The position numbers and the translations under genes were made by a program. Of a DNA stretch of 64,000 nucleotides, positions 1-8,463 are shown in pieces (the first letter of the stretch is position 1; every line of letters begins with the position of its first letter). Origin of the DNA: Arthrobacter globiformis (lineage in GTDB: Bacteria; Actinomycetota; Actinomycetes; Actinomycetales; Micrococcaceae); contig NZ_JAUSYZ010000001.1 of NCBI RefSeq assembly GCF_030817195.1, forward strand, positions 434,001-498,000, read 5' to 3'. The notes under the pieces are model-generated. The model was given only the letters and a program-made list of their open reading frames with translations. It was not told where the DNA came from and ran no database searches.

Positions 1-411
1 GCGAAGCTGCTGGAAGCGGCTCAGCTGCAGCATCCGCCCGGCTTCGACCTGTTCCACTGGCACCGACTGGAAACCGCTGCGGTAGGCCTCGGCCATGAAG
101 GCCGTAAGGTTGGCCGTCAGCGCGATGACTGCCGAGACCTCACCGGGAAGGGTGACGCCGGTGAGTGCCGGCATGGCGTAGAAGATCCAGAACAGCTGGA
201 CCAGCAGCGGCGTGCAGCGGAATACCTCGATGTACGCCTGGGCGGCCCAACGGATGACCTCGATCTTGGACATGCGTCCTACGGCCACGGGGACGGCGAG
301 GACCATGCTGATGGCAATGGTGATGAGGGTGATCTGGACGGTGATTCCGAGGCCCTGCATCATTGCAGGCAGTGCCCGGGCAACCACGTCCCAGTCGAAG
401 TTGTAGTTCAT
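1..411 (-). CDS. Amino acid ABC transporter permease (HisM/GlnP type), 3' end outside window
   Basis: Inner-membrane permease subunit of a polar amino acid importer. The visible 137 codons start MNYNFDWDVVARALPAMM and contain a first long hydrophobic segment (GLGITVQITLITIAISMVLAVPVA), the family-typical stretch around residues 60-75 (EVFRCTPLLVQLFWIFYAMP) and the beginning of the EAA loop (VEQVEAGRMLQLS). The C-terminal part lies before position 1. The ATG at 411 has an AAGGAG ribosome site nine bases upstream. It lies 52 bases after the solute-binding protein gene on the same strand, so the two are an operon. Substrate cannot be told from sequence. Confidence 0.88.
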   Translation of the reverse strand, partial: MNYNFDWDVVARALPAMMQGLGITVQITLITIAISMVLAVPVAVGRMSKIEVIRWAAQAYIEVFRCTPLLVQLFWIFYAMPALTGVTLPGEVSAVIALTANLTAFMAEAYRSGFQSVPVEQVEAGRMLQLSRFQQLR

Positions 412-463
412 GATGTCTTGGCTCCTTGCCGGGTGACTTCTTGCCAGATCAGTTCCTGGCAGG

Positions 464-1312
464 TCACTTCTTCTGGAGGTCGCCGAGGTTGTCCACCTCG
501 AAGTAGTTGACCTTGGCGTAGGCCTGGGCGAGCTTGCCGCTCTTCTGCGCGCGCTCGATGGCGATGTTCACGATCTGCATCGAACGGGCGTCAACGCCGG
601 CGGGTACACCGTAAGCGGCGGTGCCCGAGTAAATCGCCGGATCCGGCACGATGATCTTCAGTGTCTTGTCTGCCTGGGCCTGCGATTCAGCGGTGGGAAG
701 GTCGGTGAATTCGGCGACGGCCCTGCCGGCCTGAATGGCGGAGATGGCGTTCGAGTAGGAATCCATGGGCATGATCTTGGACGTCAGGCCCTTCAGTGTG
801 GCTTCCGGGGCTGCGCCCTGGGCGGTTGCAATCTGGCCGCCGCTCTGGATGATCTGGTCAGAGGTGGTGTGTGGCGAGTTGGCCTTCACCACGAACACGC
901 CGGGGTATTCGTAGACGGGGTTCGTGAAGGAGATCGCCAGTGACCGCTCCACGGTGTAGTCCAGGTTGGCTGCGAAGTCGTAACGGTTGGCCTGCAGGCC
1001 GGCCACGATGTTCTTCCACTCCGCGGCCACCGGTACCAGTTTCACGCCCAGCTGCTTGGCGAGTTCCTCCAGCGGAATAAGGTTGGGCCCGCCCAGCGTT
1101 CCGTCGGCCTGCTGGACAGTCATGGGCGGAGCGATTGCGACGCCGACGCGGAGCTCGCCGCGCTTCTTGATTTCCTCGATGAACGTGCCCTGGGCCGAGC
1201 CGGTGGAAGCGGCGGCGCTGTTGCCGCGGAAGCCGCTGCCGAAGAAGCCTGCGGCTGCGGACAGTACGGCGATGGCGAGGACAGCAAGGACGATCTTGCT
1301 TGTTTTGGTCAT
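464..1312 (-). CDS. Amino acid ABC transporter substrate-binding protein (SBP_bac_3 family)
   Basis: Extracytoplasmic binding protein of 282 residues that feeds the permease gene downstream. Residues 1-35 are a signal sequence with a basic start (MTKTSK) and a hydrophobic core. The mature part begins with the family pattern EEIKKRGELRVGVAIAPPM and continues as a two-lobe SBP_bac_3 fold (VAAEWKNIVAGLQANRYDFAA region; ISFTNPVYEYPGVFVV). Unusually for an actinobacterial binding protein there is no lipobox cysteine, because the core is followed by AAAGFFGSGF; it may be secreted or held by an uncleaved anchor. An AGAGGG ribosome site precedes the ATG. A GntR-like palindrome lies about 160 bases upstream. 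Confidence 0.9.
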   Translation of the reverse strand: MTKTSKIVLAVLAIAVLSAAAGFFGSGFRGNSAAASTGSAQGTFIEEIKKRGELRVGVAIAPPMTVQQADGTLGGPNLIPLEELAKQLGVKLVPVAAEWKNIVAGLQANRYDFAANLDYTVERSLAISFTNPVYEYPGVFVVKANSPHTTSDQIIQSGGQIATAQGAAPEATLKGLTSKIMPMDSYSNAISAIQAGRAVAEFTDLPTAESQAQADKTLKIIVPDPAIYSGTAAYGVPAGVDARSMQIVNIAIERAQKSGKLAQAYAKVNYFEVDNLGDLQKK

Positions 1313-1816
1313 TTTTAAACCCTCTTTACGGGAACGGGGTTACCGGGCTGGCAGCGGCGCTAAGCGCCGTCCACAGCTCGAAGGAAATTTGTGGCCGGCT
1401 GCCGGGGGTGCTGCCGGTTGGGGAGGTGGGGGACGGCGTAAGCAGTGTGCCGCCGTCATGGTTTGGTTGTTTTATTGTCAAACAATCTGCGCGCTGGTTC
1501 CAGAGTAGCGTTGTGACCCGAGCCACGTCCAGTACTTTTTTCGTTGGCCTTGAACCGGGGGAAATATTGCGGCAATGTGCTCACCACGGCACCCAACTGG
1601 GTAGCACTTCAGGGCGTTCTCAGGGCCGGAAGGCCCTGAGCTGCTACCTACTTTCGTTCTCCTGTGGAGCTGTGAAACCTATTGGTTCTCGCCTGCCAAC
1701 CGGTGCCCGATCGGCCCTTAAATGTCGGACCGTCCCCCTAGTCTGGGAGTGTCCGGTCAGGGGAGAAGCCGGCAAGTGGGTTTCAGAAGGCCAGGTTTCC
1801 GGGAGGGAGAGGCGGC
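1313..1816. other. 504-base divergent intergenic region
   Basis: This gap separates the leftward ABC operon from the rightward HNH gene and must hold both promoters. Apart from the palindrome at 1474-1486 and the GGGAGGGAGAGG ribosome site (1801-1812) of the HNH gene, no RNA gene or convincing small reading frame was seen. Confidence 0.6.
1474..1486. promoter_or_regulatory. Candidate GntR (FCD) operator upstream of the ABC operon
   Basis: ATTGTCAAACAAT is a palindrome with 5-base arms around CAA. It closely resembles the perfect TTGTCTGACAA at 4672-4682 in front of the GntR gene, and both fit the TTGT-N3-ACAA shape of FadR/FCD-subfamily operators. It sits in the leader region of the leftward solute-binding protein gene. 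Binding is inferred, not shown. Confidence 0.4.
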
Positions 1817-3262
1817 ATGGACGTCCATGCGTTCGTCACCGACGACGAGGCGTGGGTTCCGGCTGTCGACTTCACGGACCAAGAGGATTCGCTGCTGACA
1901 GGCACCGTGAGCTTTCCGCTCCCCTCCTTCCTCACAGCCGACGAGGCGCTCTCCATGGTGGAGTCGACCGACCGGCTCATCGCCTGGGCAATAGCCATGA
2001 AAATGCGTGCCCTGGCGAGAGTCGAAGAAGCGATTGGCGAAGAATCCCCCCGGCGTCCAGAGAACCAACCGGTGCGCTTTGGCGGGGACGAGGTCCATGC
2101 GCTCGCCGTCAGTGAAGTGTCCACCGGCTGTGCGCTCACGGAAGGCGCAGCCGCGCGCTTCCTGAATAATGCCGCGGATCTGACGACGTCCCAGTGGGAA
2201 GTTCTTGAGGCGGTTGAGGCGGGCGAGATCTCCGAGGCGCACGCCCAGATCATTCTCGACCAGGCCCGCTCCCTGCCTGCCGAGCAGGCCGAAATGTTCG
2301 CTGCGGTGGCACTGCAGCGCACGCGGACACGGCAGGGCCGTCGCCGCACCCCGTCCGAGTTGCGTGCCTGCCTGCGGCGGTTGCGCGAGAGCCTTCATCC
2401 CGAGAGCCTCGCGGCGCGTAAGGAGTCTGCCCGGCGTGAGCGCGGTGTCTGGTTCACGCCCGAGCCGGACGGCATGTGCACGCTATCCGCGGTCCTCACG
2501 GCGGAAGTCGGGATGGCCATCTTTAATGGGCTCGACCGCGATGCACGGGAGGCCAGCGCACGGGCTGCAGAGCCCGTGTCCCTTCCTGGGCCCGGCGCTG
2601 CTCTTGGGCGCAGCGCACCTCCCGATCCCCGCACGCTCTCGGAGCTCCGCGCTGATGCGTTCGTGTACCGTTTTTTGGGCGCATCTGATGAGTCGGAATC
2701 TGGGGCATTCCGCGCCGAAGTTGTGGTGACCATTCCCGTCGGACTCGTCCTCGGTGACGGTGGTGTCCTCGGTGACGGCCTTGTCCTCGGCGACGGCTCA
2801 GGAACAGCCGAACTCGAAGGCTACGGTCCCGTTGACGCTGCCACGGTCCGGCGCCTGGCGGCCCTTGCGCCCACGTGGCAGCGGCTCTTCACTGACTGCA
2901 CCACTGGCCAGGCCCTGGGTGTGGGCCGTGTGGCCTACCGTCCACCGAAGGCACTGCGCCGGTACCTATACTGCCGTGACGGGACCTGCCGATTCCCGGG
3001 ATGCACGCGCCGGGCCGCCGCCTGCGAACCCGACCACACCATCGAGTGGCAGGACGGTGGCGCCACCGACGCCGGCAACCTGGCAATGCTCTGCCGAAAG
3101 CACCATGCGCTGAAGTCCATCGGCGCCTGGAGCTACAGGCAGTCGTCCCCAACCGGGGATCTTGAGTGGCGTTCGCCGCTTGGCAGGGAATACAGCACCG
3201 AAGCGGTGGATTTCGGCAAAGCCCTTTACCCGCCCAAGGAGCCAGAACCCCCGCCCTTCTAG
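1817..3262 (+). CDS. DUF222 domain-containing HNH endonuclease-like protein
   Basis: Protein of 481 residues of the DUF222/13E12 type that is multicopy in actinobacteria. The long N-terminal half is DUF222. The C-terminal HNH module has zinc-type cysteines at residues 386, 391 and 396 (YCRDGTCRFPGC), the catalytic-type His407 in DHTIEW and a CRKHH motif at 426-430. Residues about 310-327 are a short low-complexity insert in which VLGDG occurs three times, encoded by a near-tandem 18-base DNA repeat (about 2744-2797). A strong purine-rich ribosome site lies just before the ATG. The cellular role of this family is unknown; many copies are linked to mobile DNA. It ends 22 bases from the convergent SDR gene. 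Confidence 0.88.
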   Translation: MDVHAFVTDDEAWVPAVDFTDQEDSLLTGTVSFPLPSFLTADEALSMVESTDRLIAWAIAMKMRALARVEEAIGEESPRRPENQPVRFGGDEVHALAVSEVSTGCALTEGAAARFLNNAADLTTSQWEVLEAVEAGEISEAHAQIILDQARSLPAEQAEMFAAVALQRTRTRQGRRRTPSELRACLRRLRESLHPESLAARKESARRERGVWFTPEPDGMCTLSAVLTAEVGMAIFNGLDRDAREASARAAEPVSLPGPGAALGRSAPPDPRTLSELRADAFVYRFLGASDESESGAFRAEVVVTIPVGLVLGDGGVLGDGLVLGDGSGTAELEGYGPVDAATVRRLAALAPTWQRLFTDCTTGQALGVGRVAYRPPKALRRYLYCRDGTCRFPGCTRRAAACEPDHTIEWQDGGATDAGNLAMLCRKHHALKSIGAWSYRQSSPTGDLEWRSPLGREYSTEAVDFGKALYPPKEPEPPPF

Positions 3263-3284
3263 GGTGGATCTATTGTGGTCTGGC

Positions 3285-3878
3285 TTAGTCCAGTGCGAAG
3301 ACCTGGCCGGTCTGGATGCCCTCGACCGACTTCACGTATGCGCGTCCAACCTCATCGGCGGGCACCTGCGAGAACCCCGGGAAGAACTCGTGATAGCCGG
3401 ACGCCTCGGCCAGAACTGTGGGGCTGACGGCATTGATCCGGATGCCGCGGGGCAGTTCGGCGGCGGCGGCCATCACGAACGACTCGAGGGCGCCGTTGGC
3501 CAGCGATGCCGCGGCGCCGGTCAGGATGGGCTCACGGGCGAGGACGCCGCTGGTCAGCGTGAAGGAGCCGCCGTCGGAAATGTACTCGGCGCCGAGCTGC
3601 ACCAGGTTGACCTGGCCAAGGACCTTGTCCTCAAAGCCGGACGTGAAGTCCTTGTCCGTGAGCTCGGCGAGCGGCTTGAAGGGAACCGAGCCGGTGCAGG
3701 AGATGGCGGCATCTACCGTGCCCACCTGATCGAACATGCGCCGGATCGAGTCAGGTTCGGCCAGGTCCACGCTGATATCGCTCGAGCGGGAGGCTTCGAG
3801 TACCTCGTGCCGTCCCTTGAGTGCTGCGACTGCCGCGGAACCGAGCAGGCCGTTTGCGCCAACAATAAGAATCTTCAT
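3285..3878 (-). CDS. Atypical short-chain dehydrogenase/reductase
   Basis: NAD(P)-binding Rossmann protein of 197 residues. The N-terminal GANGLLG (residues 7-13) is the dinucleotide loop, and SCTGS and LTSGV correspond to the NNAG and catalytic-serine positions of SDRs. The YxxxK pair expected about a dozen residues after the serine is replaced by a small-residue stretch (LTGAAASLANGALESF), so normal Tyr/Lys chemistry is not supported. It follows the GntR gene by six bases and is almost surely co-transcribed with it. Substrate unknown; it may be a divergent reductase or a binding protein. Confidence 0.82.
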   Translation of the reverse strand: MKILIVGANGLLGSAAVAALKGRHEVLEASRSSDISVDLAEPDSIRRMFDQVGTVDAAISCTGSVPFKPLAELTDKDFTSGFEDKVLGQVNLVQLGAEYISDGGSFTLTSGVLAREPILTGAAASLANGALESFVMAAAAELPRGIRINAVSPTVLAEASGYHEFFPGFSQVPADEVGRAYVKSVEGIQTGQVFALD

Positions 3879-3884
3879 GGGCTG

Positions 3885-4625
3885 TTACTCCTTCTTCTTT
3901 TTATCCGTCTGGGGTGCGGCCGCACGTTGTGTGTCCAGCAGCGCGATGAGTTCCTTCGCGCTGTCGATCGTGTGTTCGGCGAAGGCTTTCCTGATGACCT
4001 CAAGGTCTTTGGTCCGAATGGCCTTGACGAGCTTCTCGTGCACGCGGTGGGCGCGGACGGGGTCTGCGCGGGTAGCCTGGTCCTGGGCGAGGATGATGGT
4101 GACGTGGGCTTCGGTGACGGGCCAGAGTCGCAGCAGCAGCGCGTTCTCCGACGCGGCCCACAGCTTGCGGTGGAAGGCCACGTGGCTTTCGTGCCGCACC
4201 ACGGGATCCGGGTCCATCTCCACGCGGCTGTACTCGGCCCAGCTTTCCTCAACCATGCGCATGCGGCGCCCGGTCTCGTCTTCGATGATCGCTGTGACCG
4301 CGAGCATGTCCAGCGCCATGCGGGTGTTTGCCAGGTCCATAATGGCGGTCGTATCCAGGGTGGCCACCCGGAGCCCGCGGTAGGGCTCTTGAACAAGGAG
4401 GCCTTCCTGTGCCATCTGGTTCAGTGCTTCGCGGACCGTGGGCCTGCTGACATTGAGCCATTCGGACAGCTGGACTTCCGTCAGCTTTTCGCCCGGTTTG
4501 ATGGTGCCCAGCACCACCGCGCGGCGGATTTCGTTGACCACGCCGTCCCGGCGGGAAACAGAGGCCACGGGTGACATTCTCACAGGCAGGGATATGGGCT
4601 CGGGTGACAGGTGCGTTTCCGCCAT
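3885..4625 (-). CDS. GntR family transcriptional regulator, FCD (FadR) subfamily
   Basis: DNA-binding regulator of 246 residues. It has an N-terminal winged helix (KLTEVQLSEWLNVSRPTVREALNQM) and a C-terminal all-helical FCD ligand domain with the metal-site type pattern (ARVEMDPD..HHSH-like VRHESHVAFHRKL and AHRVHEKLVKAI). The ATG at 4625 has GGGGAAGA five bases upstream; an in-frame TTG at 4637 is the alternative start. A perfect palindrome, TTGTCTGACAA, lies 47 bases upstream and suggests autoregulation. FCD proteins usually bind small carboxylic acids. The SDR gene follows in the same transcript. Confidence 0.9.
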   Translation of the reverse strand: MAETHLSPEPISLPVRMSPVASVSRRDGVVNEIRRAVVLGTIKPGEKLTEVQLSEWLNVSRPTVREALNQMAQEGLLVQEPYRGLRVATLDTTAIMDLANTRMALDMLAVTAIIEDETGRRMRMVEESWAEYSRVEMDPDPVVRHESHVAFHRKLWAASENALLLRLWPVTEAHVTIILAQDQATRADPVRAHRVHEKLVKAIRTKDLEVIRKAFAEHTIDSAKELIALLDTQRAAAPQTDKKKKE

Positions 4626-4657
4626 GCTCTTCCCCAATTGCTAGGTTCCGGTCTGCC

Positions 4658-4954
4658 TTAGACGCTGCAGATTGTCTGACAAAGTGTAACGGCTTCGCGG
4701 GCGCGCGTATAGGGGTGGGGGGATCGTGGCCAGCCGTTCCGGCTTGGCAGCCAGAGGGAGGGTGAACCGCCGATCGCCGGCATGACGCTTCCCTGACCCA
4801 CGTACCTCTGGGTCAGGCCGGCCGCTGCCGACGCAGGCGCTGCAGGCTCGGCCTGCAGCGGGTACCACCATCCGGTCTGGGGGCAGTGTTCGCCGGTGCG
4901 GACGGCGGCGGCTTCCGATTGGGTGGCGGCAGGGGCGGGGCAGCGTCGTTTCAT
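4658..4954 (-). CDS. Small hypothetical protein with CPQTGWW...VMP motif
   Basis: A 98-residue reading frame with a good ribosome site (CAGGAG, six bases before the ATG). The centre has GEHCPQTGWWYPLQ, then QRYVGQGSVMPAIGG. This Cys-Pro-x-(S/T)-Gly-x-W followed by (G/E)-x-x-(M/L)-P pattern resembles, from memory, a small repeat-like domain found in secreted-effector loci of other bacteria; this is weak inference. The tail (residues about 75-98) looks random and runs over the GntR operator, so the gene may have lost its natural end. A perfect 10-base stem (4838-4847 with 4851-4860) lies inside the frame. No function is assigned. Confidence 0.45.
   Translation of the reverse strand: MKRRCPAPAATQSEAAAVRTGEHCPQTGWWYPLQAEPAAPASAAAGLTQRYVGQGSVMPAIGGSPSLWLPSRNGWPRSPHPYTRAREAVTLCQTICSV
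4672..4682. promoter_or_regulatory. Candidate autoregulatory GntR operator
   Basis: TTGTCTGACAA is a perfect 11-base palindrome 47 bases upstream of the GntR start codon. Its form and place fit an FCD-subfamily operator acting on the GntR-SDR transcript. The related site at 1474-1486 points to a second target, the ABC operon. Confidence 0.5.
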
Positions 4955-5145
4955 GGGGGCTCCTGGTTGGACGTGCTGGTGACATCACCGTAGGGCCGCG
5001 CGGTCCGCCGTCGGACGTGTACATATGTCGATCTGCATCTAACAGGTGTGACAAATGTAGGGCGCTGGCCGCCGTGTGGCCCAACTACGGTGGCTAGCAA
5101 GCCGCACCGGCGCCCCTGCCAACCATCCTGAAAGCGAGAAGAAGC

Positions 5146-6651
5146 GTGTCAGAAAACCAGGACCTTCCCGTACTGTCCCACTGGATTGGGGGAGAAGAAG
5201 CACTCTCCTCCGGTGACCGCACCGCGCCGGTCTTCGACCCAGCCCGCGGCACCGAGACCAAACGGGTGGCCCTTGCCAATGCCGGCGACATCGAGGCCGC
5301 CATCTCCTCCGCGCAGAAGGCCTTCCCGGCCTGGCGCGACCTGTCCATCACCAAGCGCCAGCAGATCATCTTCCGCTTCCGCGAACTGCTGAACGAGCGC
5401 AAGGGCGAACTGGCCCACATCATTACGGCCGAGCACGGCAAGGTAGTCTCCGACGCACTGGGCGAAATCACCCGCGGCCTGGAGGTCGTGGAACTGGCCA
5501 CCGGCTTCCCGCACCTGATCAAGGGCGAGCACTCCGAGAACGTCTCCAGCGGCGTGGACGTCTACTCCACCAAGTCACCCCTCGGCGTCGTGGGCATCAT
5601 CAGCCCGTTCAACTTCCCCGCGATGGTGCCGCTGTGGTTCCTGCCGATCGCCATCGCGGCCGGCAACGCCGTGGTCCTGAAGCCGAGCGAAAAGGACCCG
5701 TCGGCGGCCAACTGGCTCGCCGAGCTGTTCACCGAAGCGGGGCTGCCGAACGGCGTCTTCAACGTCCTGCACGGCGACAAGGAAGCGGTCGATGGCCTCC
5801 TGGAGCACCCCGACGTGAAGGCCATCTCCTTCGTCGGGTCCACCCCGATCGCCCAATACATCTACGAGACCGCCGCACGCAACGGCAAGCGCGTCCAGGC
5901 TCTCGGCGGTGCCAAGAACCACATGCTGGTCCTGCCCGACGCCGACCTCGACCTGACAGCCGACGCCGCCATCAACGCCGGCTTCGGTTCCGCCGGTGAA
6001 CGCTGCATGGCCATCAGTGTCGTGGTCGCCGTCGAGCCCGTCGCCGACGAACTGATCGAAAAGATCACCTCCCGCATGGCCACACTTCGGATCGGCGACG
6101 GCCGCCGCAACTGCGACATGGGCCCGCTGGTCACCCGCCAGCACCGCGACAAGGTGGCCTCCTACATCGACGTCGCCATCGAGGACGGTGCCAAAGTGGT
6201 GGTGGATGGCCGCGGCATCAACGTTGACGGCGACGAGAACGGCTTCTGGCTCGGCCCCACCCTGATCGACGACGTCCCGGTCACCTCACGCGTCTACACG
6301 GAAGAGATCTTCGGCCCCGTCCTGGCCGTGGTCCGCGTACGCAGCTACGAGGAGGGCCTGGACCTGATCAACTGCGGCGCCTTCGGCAACGGCACCGCGA
6401 TTTTCACCAACGACGGCGGCGCAGCCCGCCGCTTCCAGAACGAGGTCGAAGTGGGCATGGTGGGCATCAACGTGCCCATCCCCGTGCCCGTGGCCTACTA
6501 CTCCTTCGGCGGCTTCAAGGACTCGATCTTCGGCAGCTCCAAGGCGTACGGCCTGCAGGGCTTCCAGTTCTTCACCCGCGAAAAGGCCATCACCTCCCGC
6601 TGGCTGGACCCGAGCCACGGCGGCATCAACCTCGGCTTCCCGCAGAACTAA
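5146..6651 (+). CDS. mmsA: CoA-acylating methylmalonate-semialdehyde dehydrogenase
   Basis: Oxidises (methyl)malonate semialdehyde with NAD+ and CoA to propionyl- or acetyl-CoA plus CO2, a step in valine, inositol and beta-alanine breakdown. The 501-residue length matches the family. Visible motifs are PFNFPAMVPLWF near 150, the NAD-site FVGSTPIA near 230, and FGSAGERCMAI with catalytic Cys287. The start is GTG 5146; the ribosome site (GAGAAG) is modest. The neighbouring class III aminotransferase and PucR regulator suggest that beta-alanine or a related omega-amino acid is the substrate source, since transamination would give malonate semialdehyde. Confidence 0.93.
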   Translation: MSENQDLPVLSHWIGGEEALSSGDRTAPVFDPARGTETKRVALANAGDIEAAISSAQKAFPAWRDLSITKRQQIIFRFRELLNERKGELAHIITAEHGKVVSDALGEITRGLEVVELATGFPHLIKGEHSENVSSGVDVYSTKSPLGVVGIISPFNFPAMVPLWFLPIAIAAGNAVVLKPSEKDPSAANWLAELFTEAGLPNGVFNVLHGDKEAVDGLLEHPDVKAISFVGSTPIAQYIYETAARNGKRVQALGGAKNHMLVLPDADLDLTADAAINAGFGSAGERCMAISVVVAVEPVADELIEKITSRMATLRIGDGRRNCDMGPLVTRQHRDKVASYIDVAIEDGAKVVVDGRGINVDGDENGFWLGPTLIDDVPVTSRVYTEEIFGPVLAVVRVRSYEEGLDLINCGAFGNGTAIFTNDGGAARRFQNEVEVGMVGINVPIPVPVAYYSFGGFKDSIFGSSKAYGLQGFQFFTREKAITSRWLDPSHGGINLGFPQN

Positions 6652-6682
6652 TCACGCGGAACACAGCGAATTGCAGTGAATA

Positions 6683-6724
6683 AGAGGGCAGGACCTCCGG
6701 CGCAACGTCGGGGGCCTGTCCTCT
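6683..6724. terminator. Bidirectional terminator between mmsA and the PucR gene
   Basis: An imperfect hairpin pairs AGAGGGCAGGACC with GGCCTGTCCTCT and is followed by TTTC on the + strand. It fills the gap between the convergent mmsA and PucR genes and touches the PucR stop codon. Confidence 0.6.
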
Positions 6725-6725
6725 T

Positions 6726-8336
6726 TCATCCCTTCCGCAACTGGGTCTCTTCCAGGAACTGCACGGCGTCGAGGAACTGCAATGCGGCGAACAGCTCGAG
6801 CCGGTCCCGCATGCCGTCCAGGTTCAGCCCAAGGATCCTGCCGGCGGCGTCCACGCGGTTCCGCAGCGTGTGGCGGTGGACGCCGAGGCGCCGGGCTGTC
6901 TTGTCCCACACGCAGTCGTTCGCGAACCACTCCCGCACTGTGACCAGCAGTTCCGTCTGTTCCGCCGCGTCGTGTGCGATCAGCGGCTGCAGCAGTCCGC
7001 GCGCCACAGGACCGGCCTTCTCCTCGCGCAGCAGGCCGAGCATCCCGCTGTCGGACAGTTCGGAAAATTCGACGGCGGTCCGCCCCAGTTCTGCCGCGCG
7101 CCGCAGCGCGCGGGTGGCTTCTTCCAGGGCGCCGGAAAGCCCCGCGATCGCCGTCTCGGCGGAAACACCGCAGGCGCCGTGCCGCTGCAGCAGCTCCAGA
7201 ACCTTGTCCTGGTGCAGCCGCCCGGCCAGGACCACCAAAAGGTCGCCGCGCAGGGCATAGAACACCGCGCCCCGGTAATCGTCGGCGAGCAGTTCCAGCG
7301 CCTCGAGCAGGTTCGGTGCCGGGTTCTCCTGCCGCGAGGCGGTCACCAGCAGCGGCTCCCGCGGCAGCTGTCCCCACACCTGCCGCGCCGTTCTAGCCGC
7401 GACGTCGGTGCTGCCCGCCAGCAGCTGCTCGAAGACACCGGCGCGGAGGTGCCTGCGGGCGGTATCGAGGGTGCGGGCCTGCTCAAGCGCCAGGCTGGCC
7501 AGACCGATCACGCTGTTGACGATGTCCGTCCGTGCCGGGTCCAGGGGCTCGATGGCCCCCAGGGCCAGCGCACCGCGGAGGCTGCCCTTCCGGCCAAGAG
7601 TCTGCAGTGTCACGGACTGGCCGCCGATGAGCAGATGCGAGGCCGAACGTGTCCCCAGGTCCAGGGCATTGCGGACCTTCGCCGTGACCTCGCCGGCAAT
7701 GTCGGAGGGAACCGGACGGTTCCTCGGCATCCGGACGTAGTTGCCCGCGGCGTCGTAGAGCGCCACCCAGCTGTGCAGCTGGCGTTCCAGCTCCCCGAGG
7801 ATCGAGGTCAGCCCGTCCGGGCGGAGGGCCGCGCGGGAGATGGCGCGCTGTGCCTGTAGCGACCATTCCGCCCGGGCATGTTCCTCCTTGGCCAGGTAGT
7901 CGGCCACCATGCGGATGATCGCGATGAACGGCGTCCGGTCCGGGACCTCCAATAACGGCAGCCCGTGTTTCCGGCAGGCTTCCTCCAGCGCCGGCGGCAG
8001 CGTCCCGTGGATCACCTGCGTCGCGAACCCCAGGCCCGCGATGCCATGCCCCACCAGACGCTCCACGTACTCGTCATAGGCTGAGCCGTTTGGCACGTCC
8101 GGTGCCTTGCCCCCGGAAGTGGCGCCCGCCGTCGTCGGCTCCCTGCCATCCGTCGGGAACTGCGTGCCGTCGGTGAGCAGCAGCTGCCCGGCGTCGAGGA
8201 ACGGCGTGGGGTCCGCCAAATCGGAGCTGTGGACCCAGGTGATCGGCTCGTCGAGTTGGATGGAACCCACTTCCGGCACAACGAGGCGAAGCTTCAACGC
8301 CCGGCTGCGGAGAAGGACGTTCAGGCTTGGCGGCAT
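6726..8336 (-). CDS. PucR family transcriptional regulator
   Basis: Regulator of 536 residues. The N-terminal third is the PucR/PurC-like sensor domain (ITWVHSSDLADPTPFLDAGQLLLTDG). The C-terminus is a CdaR/PucR-type helix-turn-helix (DKTARRLGVHRHTLRNRVDAAGRILGL, about 485-512). Characterised members control purine, GABA or amino acid catabolism. It is divergent from the aminotransferase gene, with 127 bases between them, and convergent with mmsA, so it likely activates one or both. The effector is unknown. Confidence 0.9.
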   Translation of the reverse strand: MPPSLNVLLRSRALKLRLVVPEVGSIQLDEPITWVHSSDLADPTPFLDAGQLLLTDGTQFPTDGREPTTAGATSGGKAPDVPNGSAYDEYVERLVGHGIAGLGFATQVIHGTLPPALEEACRKHGLPLLEVPDRTPFIAIIRMVADYLAKEEHARAEWSLQAQRAISRAALRPDGLTSILGELERQLHSWVALYDAAGNYVRMPRNRPVPSDIAGEVTAKVRNALDLGTRSASHLLIGGQSVTLQTLGRKGSLRGALALGAIEPLDPARTDIVNSVIGLASLALEQARTLDTARRHLRAGVFEQLLAGSTDVAARTARQVWGQLPREPLLVTASRQENPAPNLLEALELLADDYRGAVFYALRGDLLVVLAGRLHQDKVLELLQRHGACGVSAETAIAGLSGALEEATRALRRAAELGRTAVEFSELSDSGMLGLLREEKAGPVARGLLQPLIAHDAAEQTELLVTVREWFANDCVWDKTARRLGVHRHTLRNRVDAAGRILGLNLDGMRDRLELFAALQFLDAVQFLEETQLRKG

Positions 8337-8463
8337 GCCGGACCCCTAGGATGTGAAAACGTCGAATCGGATTGGACTGATTGTACAAAGGTATATGGGG
8401 TCGCGGTGGGCGTGGACCGGATGATGAAGGAACTCCCCATTCCTTCCACCGAGAGGAACCGTC

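Noticed and set aside
3162..4574. 470-codon open frame on the + strand across the SDR and GntR genes
   Set aside because: It is the complement of two well-supported genes; its product has no family pattern and is rich in codon-shadow residues.
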